Origin: Sphingobacteriales bacterium UTBCD1
GTDB taxonomy: Bacteria > Bacteroidota > Bacteroidia > Chitinophagales > Chitinophagaceae
DNA: 61,008 nucleotides
NCBI GenBank assembly: GCA_002066995.1
Contig: MWTC01000009.1
Location: 1-61,008 of the forward strand
Direction of reading: 5' to 3'
The position numbers were made by a program, and so were the translations under genes. This document shows, in pieces, positions 45,894-54,507 of the stretch. The stretch's first letter is position 1. Every line of letters begins with the position of its first letter. The notes beneath the pieces were generated by a model, which was given only the letters and a program-made list of their open reading frames with translations, did not search any database and was not told the DNA's origin.

Positions 45894-46949
45894 ATGAAGA
45901 AAATTATCTTGCAGCTCTGCCTGGTATTAATTAGCTCAAGCGCAATGCCCCAGGTTCTATCTGAAAACCTTTTTTACTTGTTAGATACTCCGGAATCCTT
46001 TGAAAGTTTTAAAGATCACCTCAGCCAGATATCCATTATTTGCCCCCAGACTTTCCGGGTCAGTAAAGAAGGGGTGGTATCCGGATCTTTGAATCGAAGA
46101 GTACTGGAACTGGCAAAAGCAAATAAAATAAAAGTGATGCCGCTGATTGTAAACAACGGTTTTACCGCAGATCTTTTGCACTCACTCCTTTCTAATCCGG
46201 CAGCAAGGAAACGTTCAATAAGGATGATGCTGGACTATGCAAAAAAATACAGACTAGATGGCTGGCAATTCGACCTGGAAGGTTTGAACATTGCTGACCG
46301 GGATAGCTACACTTCATACTTTAAAGAGACTGCCGAAGCGTTTCATAAAGCAGGACTTCAGCTCTCAGCTGCACTGGTGCATGCAGATGAAAACGTAGGC
46401 GGTCCCACTCCCTATCACAGTTTTTTGTATGAAAACTGGAGAGCAGGGTATGATTTCAAAGAACTTGCCGAAGCCGGCGATTTCTTATCTATAATGGCTT
46501 ACGACCAGCATACCCGCCGTACACCGCCCGGCCCGGTGGCAGGAGCAGATTGGGTGGAGCGTATCATTAACTACCTGGTTAAAGAAGGTGTGACTCCTGA
46601 TAAAATATCATTAGGAGTTCCCGACTATTCTGTTCATTGGTTTCCTGACTATACACCGGAAAAAGGAGGATTTTCCAATGCCCGGCAGATAGGATATAAA
46701 ATGGTAGAATACCTTTTGAAGAAATACAATGCAGAACTCATGTGGAATGAAAAGGCCGGTTGCCATTACACTTTTTGGGACAATGACGGCGTATATGAAT
46801 ATATGTACATAGAAGACGGTGCTTCCCTGAAACCCAAACTGGATATATTAGAGAAATACAAACTCAGAGGCATTTCAGTATGGGTGCCTGGAAAAGAAGC
46901 TCCTGATTTCTGGACTGTTTTAAAAGAAAAAACAACGGCAAAAAAATAA
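45894..46949 (+). CDS. Secreted GH18 glycoside hydrolase
   Basis: A chitinase/endo-N-acetylglucosaminidase-family TIM barrel of 351 residues, cleaving beta-1,4 GlcNAc linkages by substrate-assisted catalysis. Signal peptide about 1-18 (MKKIILQLCLVLISSSAM). The catalytic motif LDGWQFDLEGL (Asp122, Asp127, Glu129) is intact, with FLSIMAYDQH (substrate Tyr and Asp) and the C-terminal RGISVWVPGKE (conserved Trp). It has no carbohydrate-binding module. It is divergent from the susC operon and probably its enzyme partner; the closest architecture is YaaH/SpoVR-like or Di-N-acetylchitobiase-like GH18. The start at 45894 is chosen for the signal peptide. Confidence 0.9.
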   Translation: MKKIILQLCLVLISSSAMPQVLSENLFYLLDTPESFESFKDHLSQISIICPQTFRVSKEGVVSGSLNRRVLELAKANKIKVMPLIVNNGFTADLLHSLLSNPAARKRSIRMMLDYAKKYRLDGWQFDLEGLNIADRDSYTSYFKETAEAFHKAGLQLSAALVHADENVGGPTPYHSFLYENWRAGYDFKELAEAGDFLSIMAYDQHTRRTPPGPVAGADWVERIINYLVKEGVTPDKISLGVPDYSVHWFPDYTPEKGGFSNARQIGYKMVEYLLKKYNAELMWNEKAGCHYTFWDNDGVYEYMYIEDGASLKPKLDILEKYKLRGISVWVPGKEAPDFWTVLKEKTTAKK

Positions 46950-46974
46950 TAGCATACAGAATTCCGGGCTATTT

Positions 46975-47970
46975 CTACGCTGCGCTTGCCGCCTTCAATA
47001 TCAACCATAAATTCAAGCCAATATAGGTCAATAAGACCAACTGGGCCATTATCAGGTCAAAACGGTGTGCCTGTCCTGATTTATTACTTTTTACCAGTTT
47101 CAGAGAGTATGCATTGGCAGCTATTACAGAAAAAATAAAGAATAAAGTAATGCCATGCAATAAATCCACCAGGGTGAATGAAGATGATTCGGGCAGTGAT
47201 GAATCAATAATATATTTATTACCTATTACTGCGAACAAAGCGCCTACACTCAATCCGAAACGTGAATCTATACCGTCAACATGAATGTAAAAACATACGT
47301 AAGCGATCAGGAAGGCAATGTACATTCCCAGGAACATTTTCCAGAATAAGCCTGCTGCTCCCCTTTTGATAACCAGCCGTACCCGGAAATTACTATATTC
47401 CGTATGTGGTTTCGAAATTGTTTCATCACCAAATGCGGTCTCATAAGCTTTCTTTCCTGTCAGGATCACACAACTATCGATTTTCCATCCAATAAGGGTA
47501 AAGCGGGGATCATAATTCTCCCCCACAGTATCTGCAATAAAAACAAGTGACCGGGAATCAAACTGTGAATTTTCTATGGACAAACGCAGTCTTTGCAAAT
47601 CAAAAGGGAAATTCCTGATCTTCCAAGAATCCTTCATCACACATTGAAGTTTCATCGTCATAAAAATTCTGCCCCCGGTACTGTCCACCGTCAGAAATGA
47701 ACGGGTCACCGTCTTAGCCATGGGCACTTCAAGGTTATTGGCAAAATCAAAATCCCTGTTCTTATACTTTAACCACAGCCAAAAAGTGACCGTGTATTCC
47801 TGCTGTTTAAAATCAATGTTATGAATGCTGGTTATGTAAATACCGGCTTTTACGGTATCCGGTTTGTTTTCCTGGCTGTAAGAAATATTAGTAAAAAACA
47901 AAAGGAGAAAAATAAAAATTACCGGCTGCAGTAAATGTTTTTTCACGAACACACATTTTAAGTATTGCAA
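46975..47970 (-). CDS. Pentameric ligand-gated ion channel homologue (Cys-loop-like)
   Basis: A 331-residue membrane protein with the architecture of prokaryotic pLGICs (GLIC/ELIC). After a signal peptide (about 10-33) there is a beta-sandwich ligand-binding domain: VKAGIYITSIHNIDFKQQEYTVTFWLWLKY (strands 1-2) and the pro-loop FPFDLQRLRL (121-130) in the position of the Cys-loop. Four membrane helices follow: M1 about 209-229, M2 about 236-256 (RFGLSVGALFAVIGNKYIID), M3 about 266-293 and M4 about 304-326. There is no second Cys 13 residues away, so no disulfide, as in other bacterial members. The ligand is unknown. It lies 42 bases downstream of rpiB on the same strand. Confidence 0.85.
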   Translation of the reverse strand: MQYLKCVFVKKHLLQPVIFIFLLLFFTNISYSQENKPDTVKAGIYITSIHNIDFKQQEYTVTFWLWLKYKNRDFDFANNLEVPMAKTVTRSFLTVDSTGGRIFMTMKLQCVMKDSWKIRNFPFDLQRLRLSIENSQFDSRSLVFIADTVGENYDPRFTLIGWKIDSCVILTGKKAYETAFGDETISKPHTEYSNFRVRLVIKRGAAGLFWKMFLGMYIAFLIAYVCFYIHVDGIDSRFGLSVGALFAVIGNKYIIDSSLPESSSFTLVDLLHGITLFFIFSVIAANAYSLKLVKSNKSGQAHRFDLIMAQLVLLTYIGLNLWLILKAASAA

Positions 47971-48012
47971 ATTAAGAAACAGTAAACCAGAAAACGACTA
48001 CCATAAAAGTAT

Positions 48013-48468
48013 TTATCTCATATTCCTGGCTTCGATATTTTTAATTTTTTCCAGCCTGCGAATATGCCTCTGCTCATTACTGAACCGGGCAGCAAGAAAA
48101 GTCAGGACAATCTCTTTGGCAGGTTCAATGCCGATAACCCGCTCACCGATGCACAGTACATTCACATCATCGTGCTCCACACATTGATGCGCCGAATAAT
48201 TGTCATGGCAAACTCCGGCACGAACGCCTTTGAACTTATTTGCTGCAACAGAAACCCCTACCCCGCTTCCACAAATAAGAATTCCCTTTTCAGCCGCACC
48301 ATTTATCAATGCGCCGGCCAGTTCAGCAGCATGATCCGGATAGTCATCTGTTGTTTCGCCCGAAAATGCACCAAGGTCCATCAGTTCGTATCCCTTATCT
48401 TTAATCACCTGCATTAATATATTTTTATAAAGAAAACCCGCATGATCACATGCAATGACAACTTTCAT
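48013..48468 (-). CDS. rpiB: Ribose-5-phosphate isomerase B
   Basis: Interconverts ribose 5-phosphate and ribulose 5-phosphate (pentose phosphate pathway; possibly allose 6-phosphate too). The 151-residue sequence shows VIACDHAGFLYK (phosphate/ring-opening His), DYPDHAAELAGAL, the catalytic Cys in KGILICGSGVGVSVAANK, and HDNYSAHQCVEHDDVNVLCIGERVIG. It precedes the ligand-gated channel gene on the same strand and may be co-transcribed with it. Confidence 0.96.
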   Translation of the reverse strand: MKVVIACDHAGFLYKNILMQVIKDKGYELMDLGAFSGETTDDYPDHAAELAGALINGAAEKGILICGSGVGVSVAANKFKGVRAGVCHDNYSAHQCVEHDDVNVLCIGERVIGIEPAKEIVLTFLAARFSNEQRHIRRLEKIKNIEARNMR

Positions 48469-48604
48469 TTTATTCCTTTTTAATAGCTGTAAAAAACTGT
48501 TCGCCTGCCTCTTCTCTTCATAAAACAGTAATCCTTCAGTGAAGTTCCTGAGAATGCTGCAAACATTTAACTTTGAATCATAACAATTACTTCAGGGACT
48601 AAGT

Positions 48605-49378
48605 TCAGCGCCCAATCAGCAATGCATAACCTAAAGTAACGAACAAACCTCCGGTATGGCTTTTCCCATCAGTTTGCGGATTCTTTTGAATTGTTGTAAA
48701 GCCTTCTGCGGCTCTTACATCCAGCACCAGTTCACCTGACTTAGTAATATTTTTGCTGATGCCGCCCCCACCGGTAAGCCCGAAATTCATATTTTTCAAA
48801 CTGGATTTCACATCTGTTTTTGCATTAAAGGGCATCGGAGGCAGCGGCTGACCGGGATTGGAAGGGTCAGGTATGGGCATGCTTCCACCTTTGTCCAAAT
48901 AAAGCCTGCTGTTACCGTTCGTTTTCTGATAGGAATTTAAAAGGAATCCGGCATAAGGACCAAGGTTCACATAAAAATGCAAACTATTCCCCCATTCCAT
49001 CTTTACCATCACGGGAATTTCAAGATAATTTAAAACCGATGTGTTGTCAAAAACAGCATAAACCAATTGACCAGGCTGAAGCATTGAAGCAAGCTGTGGT
49101 GGAAGATTCGTTACCGGCTGCATGCCGTTTCTCTTACCACCCTGGCCTGCATAATCAATACAGGCCTTGATTGAAAGATTATTGCTGATGCCAAAATCCG
49201 CAAAAGCACCAAATACTGAAGCAAACCGGGAAGTGTAATCTTTGCTGAGTTCATTATCACTATTGCTTCTCAAGTCCGGAAAGCTAATCCCTGCGTTCAC
49301 TCCAACCCTGATCTTTTGTGACTTTGATGAAAGTGCGAAGATGCATAAGGATAATAAAAGGAAGGCAGCTTTTCTCAT
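48605..49378 (-). CDS. Outer membrane beta-barrel (porin-family, PorT-like) protein
   Basis: A 257-residue exported protein with a signal peptide (about 1-20, ending SKS) and alternating amphipathic strands: KIRVGVNAGISFPDL, FASVFGAFADFGISNNLSIKACIDYAGQGG, SVLNYLEIPVMVKMEW, HFYVNLGPYAGFLL, and the terminal GGLFVTLGYALLIGR. These match the OMP_b-brl_2 family, 8-stranded barrels common in Bacteroidota. The ligand is unknown. Monocistronic by spacing. Confidence 0.87.
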   Translation of the reverse strand: MRKAAFLLLSLCIFALSSKSQKIRVGVNAGISFPDLRSNSDNELSKDYTSRFASVFGAFADFGISNNLSIKACIDYAGQGGKRNGMQPVTNLPPQLASMLQPGQLVYAVFDNTSVLNYLEIPVMVKMEWGNSLHFYVNLGPYAGFLLNSYQKTNGNSRLYLDKGGSMPIPDPSNPGQPLPPMPFNAKTDVKSSLKNMNFGLTGGGGISKNITKSGELVLDVRAAEGFTTIQKNPQTDGKSHTGGLFVTLGYALLIGR

Positions 49379-49648
49379 AAAAATTGATTTTAGTGAAACT
49401 AAATTTAGAAAAGAAAACCAATAAAAGGGTAATTTTTTTCCTGATTAGGAAATTTTTTACACAGTTAAAGTGATCCATTACACTAATAGCACAACTTACC
49501 CGTAATAACTTTCACCAGCCATTTATAGAAGATCAATGCAGTGATTTTCCGGGAGCTCTACATGGTGATTAAAAGATGTGCGAAAGAAATCAACTAATCC
49601 ATATTCCATTTGCCCTGGGAAGAATTATATTTGGTATAAACCTGAATC

Positions 49649-50215
49649 ATGCGAACCCTCCTTACTGCACTATTGATGGCGGCCTGTATCAGCCCGGTGG
49701 CGGCACAGGATGAACTTCCTGCTATTTCCAAAAGCAACAGGAACGATTTTTTTATTGCGGATGTAATCCTTCAGAAATATAACCTGAAAACAGGGCAAAC
49801 TGATGAATGGATGAAAGTGTATAACAATCTTTCCGATAATGGTTCTATTCAAAGGGCTAATGATATACGATGGCAGGCGCAGGACAAAGAAACTGCACAA
49901 AAATGGTACAGGGAAAATACTTCACTGCTTGGCGAAGGAGGCAGGGAGATCACTTCAATGATCCCCAAACCTGTTGGAGTGGATGAATGGAATGTTTACG
50001 GGGAAAGCGAAAGTATGCAGAAGATGATAAAGTCCCTGGGACTAGATCAAAATCAATATTTCTTCACCTTCTCCGTAGATCAATATGTAGCAAAAATCTT
50101 CGTGGCAACTTCAAGCCAACTTAGTGTGCAGGATGCCTGGAAATTTGCTAAAGAAGGCCTCAGGGCCACCCTGATAGCCGCAGGAAAAAAGACCATTGCC
50201 GGCCTGCTCCTTTAA
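49649..50215 (+). CDS. Hypothetical secreted protein
   Basis: A 188-residue product not recognised as any family. It has a signal peptide (about 1-19, PVAAQ end), a soluble mixed alpha/beta middle (NRNDFFIADVILQKYNLKTGQTDEWMKVYNN), and a C-terminal helix rich in Ala and Lys (AWKFAKEGLRATLIAAGKKTIAGLLL). TATATTTG (49626-49633) 15 bases before the ATG fits a -7 promoter box. It is convergent with the helicase gene, and the intervening 100 bases hold a decayed coding fragment. Confidence 0.75.
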   Translation: MRTLLTALLMAACISPVAAQDELPAISKSNRNDFFIADVILQKYNLKTGQTDEWMKVYNNLSDNGSIQRANDIRWQAQDKETAQKWYRENTSLLGEGGREITSMIPKPVGVDEWNVYGESESMQKMIKSLGLDQNQYFFTFSVDQYVAKIFVATSSQLSVQDAWKFAKEGLRATLIAAGKKTIAGLLL

Positions 50216-50255
50216 AATCAGTTGGAAAAATTTCCGGATCAAGCAAAGAGTAAAT

Positions 50256-50300
50256 GTAATTGATTCCAAGTTTTGATGATACAGGCCAGATTTCAATCCG
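50256..50300 (-). pseudogene. Decayed 3' fragment of a paralogue of the gene at 54508-55182
   Basis: These 45 bases align without gaps to 54524-54568 with 38 of 45 identical. In the coding frame (minus strand) they give GLKSGLYHQNLESIT against SGLKSGLYRQNVGSIT at the C-terminus of the intact protein, and most differences are at third codon positions, showing that a coding ancestor was shared. A stop codon lies just upstream in the fragment and no start is present. It is the remnant of a duplicated gene tail between two convergent genes. Confidence 0.65.
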
Positions 50301-50316
50301 TTTCAGAAATGAGAGA

Positions 50317-51435
50317 TCACTCTTTCATTACAGGAATATTTTTCCCGATGAGTTTCTGAATATCCTTCAGAAATATTTTTTCATTCCAATCACAAAATGA
50401 AATTGCCGTTCCGCACTCACCTGCCCTTCCCGTTCTCCCGATGCGATGTACATAAGTCTCCGGGACATTCGGCAATTCAAAATTGATCACATACTTCAAT
50501 TCATCAATATCAATTCCTCTTGCTACAATATCAGTAGCCACCAGCACTCTTGTTTTTTTATTTTTAAAATTCATCAGTGCGGATTGCCGGGCATTCTGAG
50601 TTTTGTTTCCATGAATTGCTTCAGCACGAATACCTGCCTTATTGAGATGCCGGGACAAACGGTCTGCACTATGCTTCATTTGAGTAAATACCAGTACAGT
50701 ATCCACCGCCCCGCTATTCAGCAGATGAATCAGCAATGATTGTTTGTTTTGCTTCTCTACAAAATATACCTGCTGCTGTACCGTATCTACAGCAGATGAT
50801 ACCGGGTCCACCTGCACTTTTGCAGGATTGGTTAATAAAATATCTGCCAGCCGTTTTATTTCATTTGGCATGGTAGCAGAGAAAAAAAGTGTTTGCCTTG
50901 TTGCCGGCAATTGGGAAATGATGCGTTTAACATCATGTATAAAACCCATATCCAGCATCCGGTCTGCTTCGTCCAGAACAAAGAACCGTATCTCACTGAG
51001 TGAGATATGACGTTGCTGCATCAAATCCAATAAGCGACCCGGAGTTGCTACCAATATATCAGCTCCACGGCGAATACCCTGTACCTGGTTATTTTGTGAG
51101 ACACCCCCATAAATTACCTGGTGCTTTATGCTTACATATTTTCCATAAGAACGGATACTTTCTCCTATCTGGATAGCCAGTTCCCTTGTGGGTGTTAATA
51201 TCAGGGCTTTTATTCTGTTCATCTTTTGTACCGCTTGCTGCTGGTGCAGCATTTGTAATAACGGAAGCACAAAAGCGGCTGTTTTGCCGGTTCCGGTTCG
51301 TGCACAACCCAACAGGTCTTTTTCCTGTAATATAAGAGGAATAGATTTTTCCTGGATAGGTGTAGGGTTCACATACCCCTCATCACTTAAAGCCTTTAAT
51401 ACAGGCTCAATGAGCTGCAAATTGTTGAATGACAA
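50317..51435 (-). CDS. DEAD-box RNA helicase, RhlE-like
   Basis: A 372-residue ATP-dependent RNA helicase, short for the family because it lacks a C-terminal extension. Q motif FNNLQLIEPVLKAL ... PTPIQEKSIPLIL, motif I ARTGTGKTAAF, motif Ia PTRELAIQ, motif II VLDEADRMLDMGF, motif III SATMP, motif V VATDIVARGIDI and motif VI YVHRIGRTGRAG are all present. Likely role in ribosome assembly or RNA turnover in the cold. Confidence 0.95.
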   Translation of the reverse strand: MSFNNLQLIEPVLKALSDEGYVNPTPIQEKSIPLILQEKDLLGCARTGTGKTAAFVLPLLQMLHQQQAVQKMNRIKALILTPTRELAIQIGESIRSYGKYVSIKHQVIYGGVSQNNQVQGIRRGADILVATPGRLLDLMQQRHISLSEIRFFVLDEADRMLDMGFIHDVKRIISQLPATRQTLFFSATMPNEIKRLADILLTNPAKVQVDPVSSAVDTVQQQVYFVEKQNKQSLLIHLLNSGAVDTVLVFTQMKHSADRLSRHLNKAGIRAEAIHGNKTQNARQSALMNFKNKKTRVLVATDIVARGIDIDELKYVINFELPNVPETYVHRIGRTGRAGECGTAISFCDWNEKIFLKDIQKLIGKNIPVMKE

Positions 51436-51841
51436 TTGTAAAAATGTTTAAATAAAAAATGTGGTAAGGCTATCAAAAACAATGATACTTTACCTGCCTT
51501 ACGTTAAGCCATCACGATATTTGGGAAGATTACTGCAACACAAATCAGAGAGAGCAATAACATCAAGAACTGTAAAGATACTGCTTTTTCCCGAAACGGG
51601 CATTTACCCGGAGCCAAAACCTGTAAAAGAAATACCATCCCCGTTAATAAAGCTTACTTTTGCACCGGATAATAAACTTTGCTGCTCTTGTAATAGAACG
51701 ATATTTGTTTTTCAGATACTTTTCCATTACGGCTGCACTTTTCGCAGATTCATTGGCAAACCATTTTAAATCAAAACCTGATCCATTTCCGCCATAACGG
51801 AAACTATTAATCAATTCAGTTAATTTTTTAAAACAAAAAAA
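51436..51841. other. Intergenic region with one candidate promoter, no gene called
   Basis: 406 bases between the divergent helicase and the small ORF at 51842. TACTTTTG at 51655-51662 fits the -7 box consensus. A 102-codon open frame (51461-51769) has no recognisable family and an unusual composition, and is not called. Confidence 0.45.
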
Positions 51842-52096
51842 ATGACACCGGACAAAATAGAAGAGTATATCGAACAAAAAGGAAGAGAAGATATCCCCGT
51901 TAATATACATTTCAAGGATCGCAATACGGTGAAAGGGATATTCATAAAAAGCGCTGATTACAATGAATTAAAATCCAAAAATCTTTGGCGTATCGTAAGT
52001 GCCACTTACCTGAATGATTGGGAAAAAACAAAAAATGAGAACCTGGCCCGGATATTTAATGGATTATCGTTTACCCGGCTTACCGATATAAATTAA
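51842..52096 (+). CDS. Small hypothetical protein, possible LSm-like beta barrel
   Basis: 84 residues, acidic to neutral, no signal peptide. The middle VNIHFKDRNTVKGIFIKSADYNELKSKNLWRIV has the spacing of a small beta-barrel (Sm-like strand pattern: VxVxFxDxxxVxGxF), but no Sm1/Sm2 signature is certain. The C-terminus (DWEKTKNENLARIFNGLSFTRL) is helical. A poly-A tract (AAACAAAAAAA) immediately precedes the ATG. The gene call rests on protein-like composition and position ahead of the FabH-like gene, which starts 109 bases later. Confidence 0.65.
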   Translation: MTPDKIEEYIEQKGREDIPVNIHFKDRNTVKGIFIKSADYNELKSKNLWRIVSATYLNDWEKTKNENLARIFNGLSFTRLTDIN

Positions 52097-52205
52097 GCGA
52101 TCCACCTGTTATTAATTTTGTCCAGTTAATCTGGTCAAAAAGAATGCAGAGATCTTCAATTACCTTTAAGCGGATTTCTTTGATTTAATTTAATTATTTT
52201 CGACG

Positions 52206-53279
52206 ATGCTACAAACCGTTATTATCGGCACAGGCTCTTACATTCCCCCCTTTGTGCAATCGAATCGTGATTTTGCCAGGCATCTTTTTTATACCGAGGA
52301 GCAGAAACCTATGGACAAATCTCCCGGAGAAATCATTGAAAAATTCAAACAGATCACCGGAATTGATGAACGGCGATATACAACCGATGAACTCAATACC
52401 TCAGATATCGGAGCTATTGCTGCAAAAATTGCACTGGAGAGCAGTGGTGTGGATCCCGAACAAATCGATCAGCTTATCGTAGCGCATAATTTCGGTAATG
52501 TTATCAAACACACGATCCAAACGGATGCAGTTCCATCTCTCGCAAGCAGGATCAAACATATTTTAGGAATCCGTAACCCCGATTGTGTAGCCTATGATGT
52601 CCTGTTCGGCTGCCCGGGATGGGTTCAGGGATTGATACAGGCAGATGCTTTTTTTAAAGCAGGTATTGCGAAAAATGCATTAATAATCGGAACTGAAACG
52701 CTTTCAAGAGTGATTGACATGTATGACCGCGACAGCATGATCTTTAGTGATGGCGCCGGAGCCTGCGTAGCGGAATTCAAAGAAACCGGTGATAAAGGAC
52801 CGGGCATACTGGGAATGAGGTCTCAGACTTTTTCACTGGAAGAAGTGGATTATATCAACATGGGAATGGCTTTTAACCCGGGCAGTGACCCACGCATCCG
52901 TTTTATAAAAATGAAAGGCAGGAAAGTATATGAATTCGCAATGAAATATGTCCCGGCTGCCATAAAAGAATGCCTGGAAAAGAGTAATGTGCCTATCGGT
53001 GATCTTAAAAAGATTTTCATTCACCAGGCAAATGAAAAAATGGACCAGGGAATTGTCAAAAGGTTATACCAGTTATACAATATTGCAGATGCTCCTGAAA
53101 ACATTATGCCGATGAGCATTCATTGGCTGGGCAACAGTTCCGTGGCTACCATACCAACATTATTTGATATGGTTCTAAAAAATAAAGTACCCCCACATGA
53201 TATCCTCCCCGGCGATATCATCCTCTTTGCTTCAGTGGGTGCAGGAATGAATGTAAATGCGGTATGCTACAGGTGCTGA
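52206..53279 (+). CDS. 3-oxoacyl-ACP synthase III family (FabH-like) ketosynthase
   Basis: A 357-residue thiolase-fold condensing enzyme. The catalytic triad is complete: Cys136 in YDVLFGCPGWVQGL, His in IFIHQANEKMD and Asn in WLGNSSVATIPTL. The N-terminus IIGTGSYIPPFV and the segment ITGIDERRYTTDE are FabH-like. The sequence differs from primary FabH in length (357 versus about 317) and in the FGC rather than GC-G-S context, so it belongs to the broader KAS III family used in specialised lipid or polyketide synthesis (e.g. darB-like). No other synthesis genes are nearby. Confidence 0.87.
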   Translation: MLQTVIIGTGSYIPPFVQSNRDFARHLFYTEEQKPMDKSPGEIIEKFKQITGIDERRYTTDELNTSDIGAIAAKIALESSGVDPEQIDQLIVAHNFGNVIKHTIQTDAVPSLASRIKHILGIRNPDCVAYDVLFGCPGWVQGLIQADAFFKAGIAKNALIIGTETLSRVIDMYDRDSMIFSDGAGACVAEFKETGDKGPGILGMRSQTFSLEEVDYINMGMAFNPGSDPRIRFIKMKGRKVYEFAMKYVPAAIKECLEKSNVPIGDLKKIFIHQANEKMDQGIVKRLYQLYNIADAPENIMPMSIHWLGNSSVATIPTLFDMVLKNKVPPHDILPGDIILFASVGAGMNVNAVCYRC

Positions 53280-53302
53280 TACATTTCCGTTCCCTAAAAT
53301 GA

Positions 53303-53749
53303 TCAGTCCAGAATCTTAACATTAACAGCAAAAGGGCCCCGCTGCCCTATTTCGATTTGAAAACTCACTTTATCATTTTCCTTAACTTCCCCGGCTAAAT
53401 TATTTGAATGTACGAATATGCTTTGATGTGATTGCTGATCCTTAATAAATCCAAAACCTTTTTCATAATTGAAGAAAGTGATTTTCCCCTGGCGGGTAAG
53501 TTCTTCCTGTGTCAGTGGAATATTTTCAGGTACCCCTATCCGTATATCTTCAAGTTTGATTTCAACTTTTTTCCCCGGATCAGGCGGCGTGGAAGAAATA
53601 TTTCCATTCTCATCAACATACGCCATCATTTCATCCAGGCTTTTGCCTTTTTTGGCGTTCTCTTTCCTTTCTTTCATTTTATCTGCCTTATCCATTTTGG
53701 CTTTTTGTTTTTTCTTTTCCCGGTCTTTTTTATTCCATGATTCGCCCAT
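53303..53749 (-). CDS. Cold-shock-domain protein with charged N-terminal extension
   Basis: 148 residues. The C-terminal part (about 85 to 148) is a cold-shock domain: GKITFFNYEKGFGFIKDQ (RNP1 KGFGFI) and QSIFVHSNNL (RNP2-like FVH) followed by VSFQIEIGQRGPFAVNVKI. The first 80 residues are highly charged and Lys-rich (KKDREKKKQKAKMDKADKMKERKENAKKG), a nucleic-acid-binding tail found in larger Bacteroidota cold-shock proteins. It binds single-stranded RNA and is probably a chaperone in cold or stress. Confidence 0.92.
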   Translation of the reverse strand: MGESWNKKDREKKKQKAKMDKADKMKERKENAKKGKSLDEMMAYVDENGNISSTPPDPGKKVEIKLEDIRIGVPENIPLTQEELTRQGKITFFNYEKGFGFIKDQQSHQSIFVHSNNLAGEVKENDKVSFQIEIGQRGPFAVNVKILD

Positions 53750-53944
53750 ATCATTTTTATTTTAGATTATTAAATACCACTGATACAGCAAAGAATGCAG
53801 AAAGCTGAAGATTTACAAATGCTTTTTGCAGTGTGGGATACTGTGAAGGTAACGCCTTTTTATCAGATAGGGTTTTTTCAAAAAACCGGAGACTGCTTGC
53901 CTTATTTTGAAAATTCTTTTATTATAAAGTTCTGAAAAAGACTT

Positions 53945-54262
53945 TTAAAATATTTCCGGCTTACCACTTTCTTCTACGGCTGAAAAGAAAGTTCGCCGGC
54001 CTTCTTTTAACCCCGCCGCATAAACCATCATGAGCCATATCTCAATCTCCTTATTGCTACGATAATGACTTGCTTTGTTTGCTTCATCACCAGCAGGAAT
54101 TTCAACAAAATCAAATCCACGGGATTATCCCGTCTCATAACCGGCGGTCACGTTGGCACAACGAACAGCGGCATATAGTACAAAAAATTCCAGATCATTG
54201 CCTGTTGACTTGCCAAAAAGTAAAATGGAGACATGCAAATTCGTAAATAAAGAAATTAATGC
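53945..54262 (-). pseudogene. Interrupted open frame, probable gene remnant
   Basis: On the minus strand a continuous frame from 54262 to 53945 is broken only by one TAA at 54125-54127. The two parts read as protein-like sequence (FFVLYAAVRCANVTAGYETG, stop, then RGFDFVEIPAGDEANKASH and KEIEIWLMMVYAAGLKEG and so on to a natural TAA). No start codon and no family are recognised. It is a decayed ORF of about 105 codons in the 758-base gap between the cold-shock and the repeat-protein genes (53750-54507); nothing else in that gap is supported. Confidence 0.45.
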
Positions 54263-54507
54263 TTATAAGTCGGGCAAAAAACAAAAAATAAAGAAGAAGA
54301 GAATGTTTGGTAAAAGTGCAAATACCTGTGCTGATACTGTACTATGTGCTGATAAAATCTAAAATCAACTGGTCAGAATAATGGCTCATTATTGTATCGT
54401 CGCACATAATTGATCCGGATAGTTCAGCACAATACCCTAAAGGCAGGCGAACACCGAGAATGCATGAAATTGGTTTGAAAAATCAATTCACTTTAATTTT
54501 TCAGTGA

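Noticed and set aside
51461-51769. 102-codon forward frame upstream of the gene at 51842
   Set aside because: No family resemblance, no signal peptide, overlaps the helicase promoter region and a candidate promoter at 51655.
54153-54362. 69-codon Lys-rich forward frame
   Set aside because: Low-complexity composition, and it lies antisense to the better protein-like decayed frame 53945-54262.
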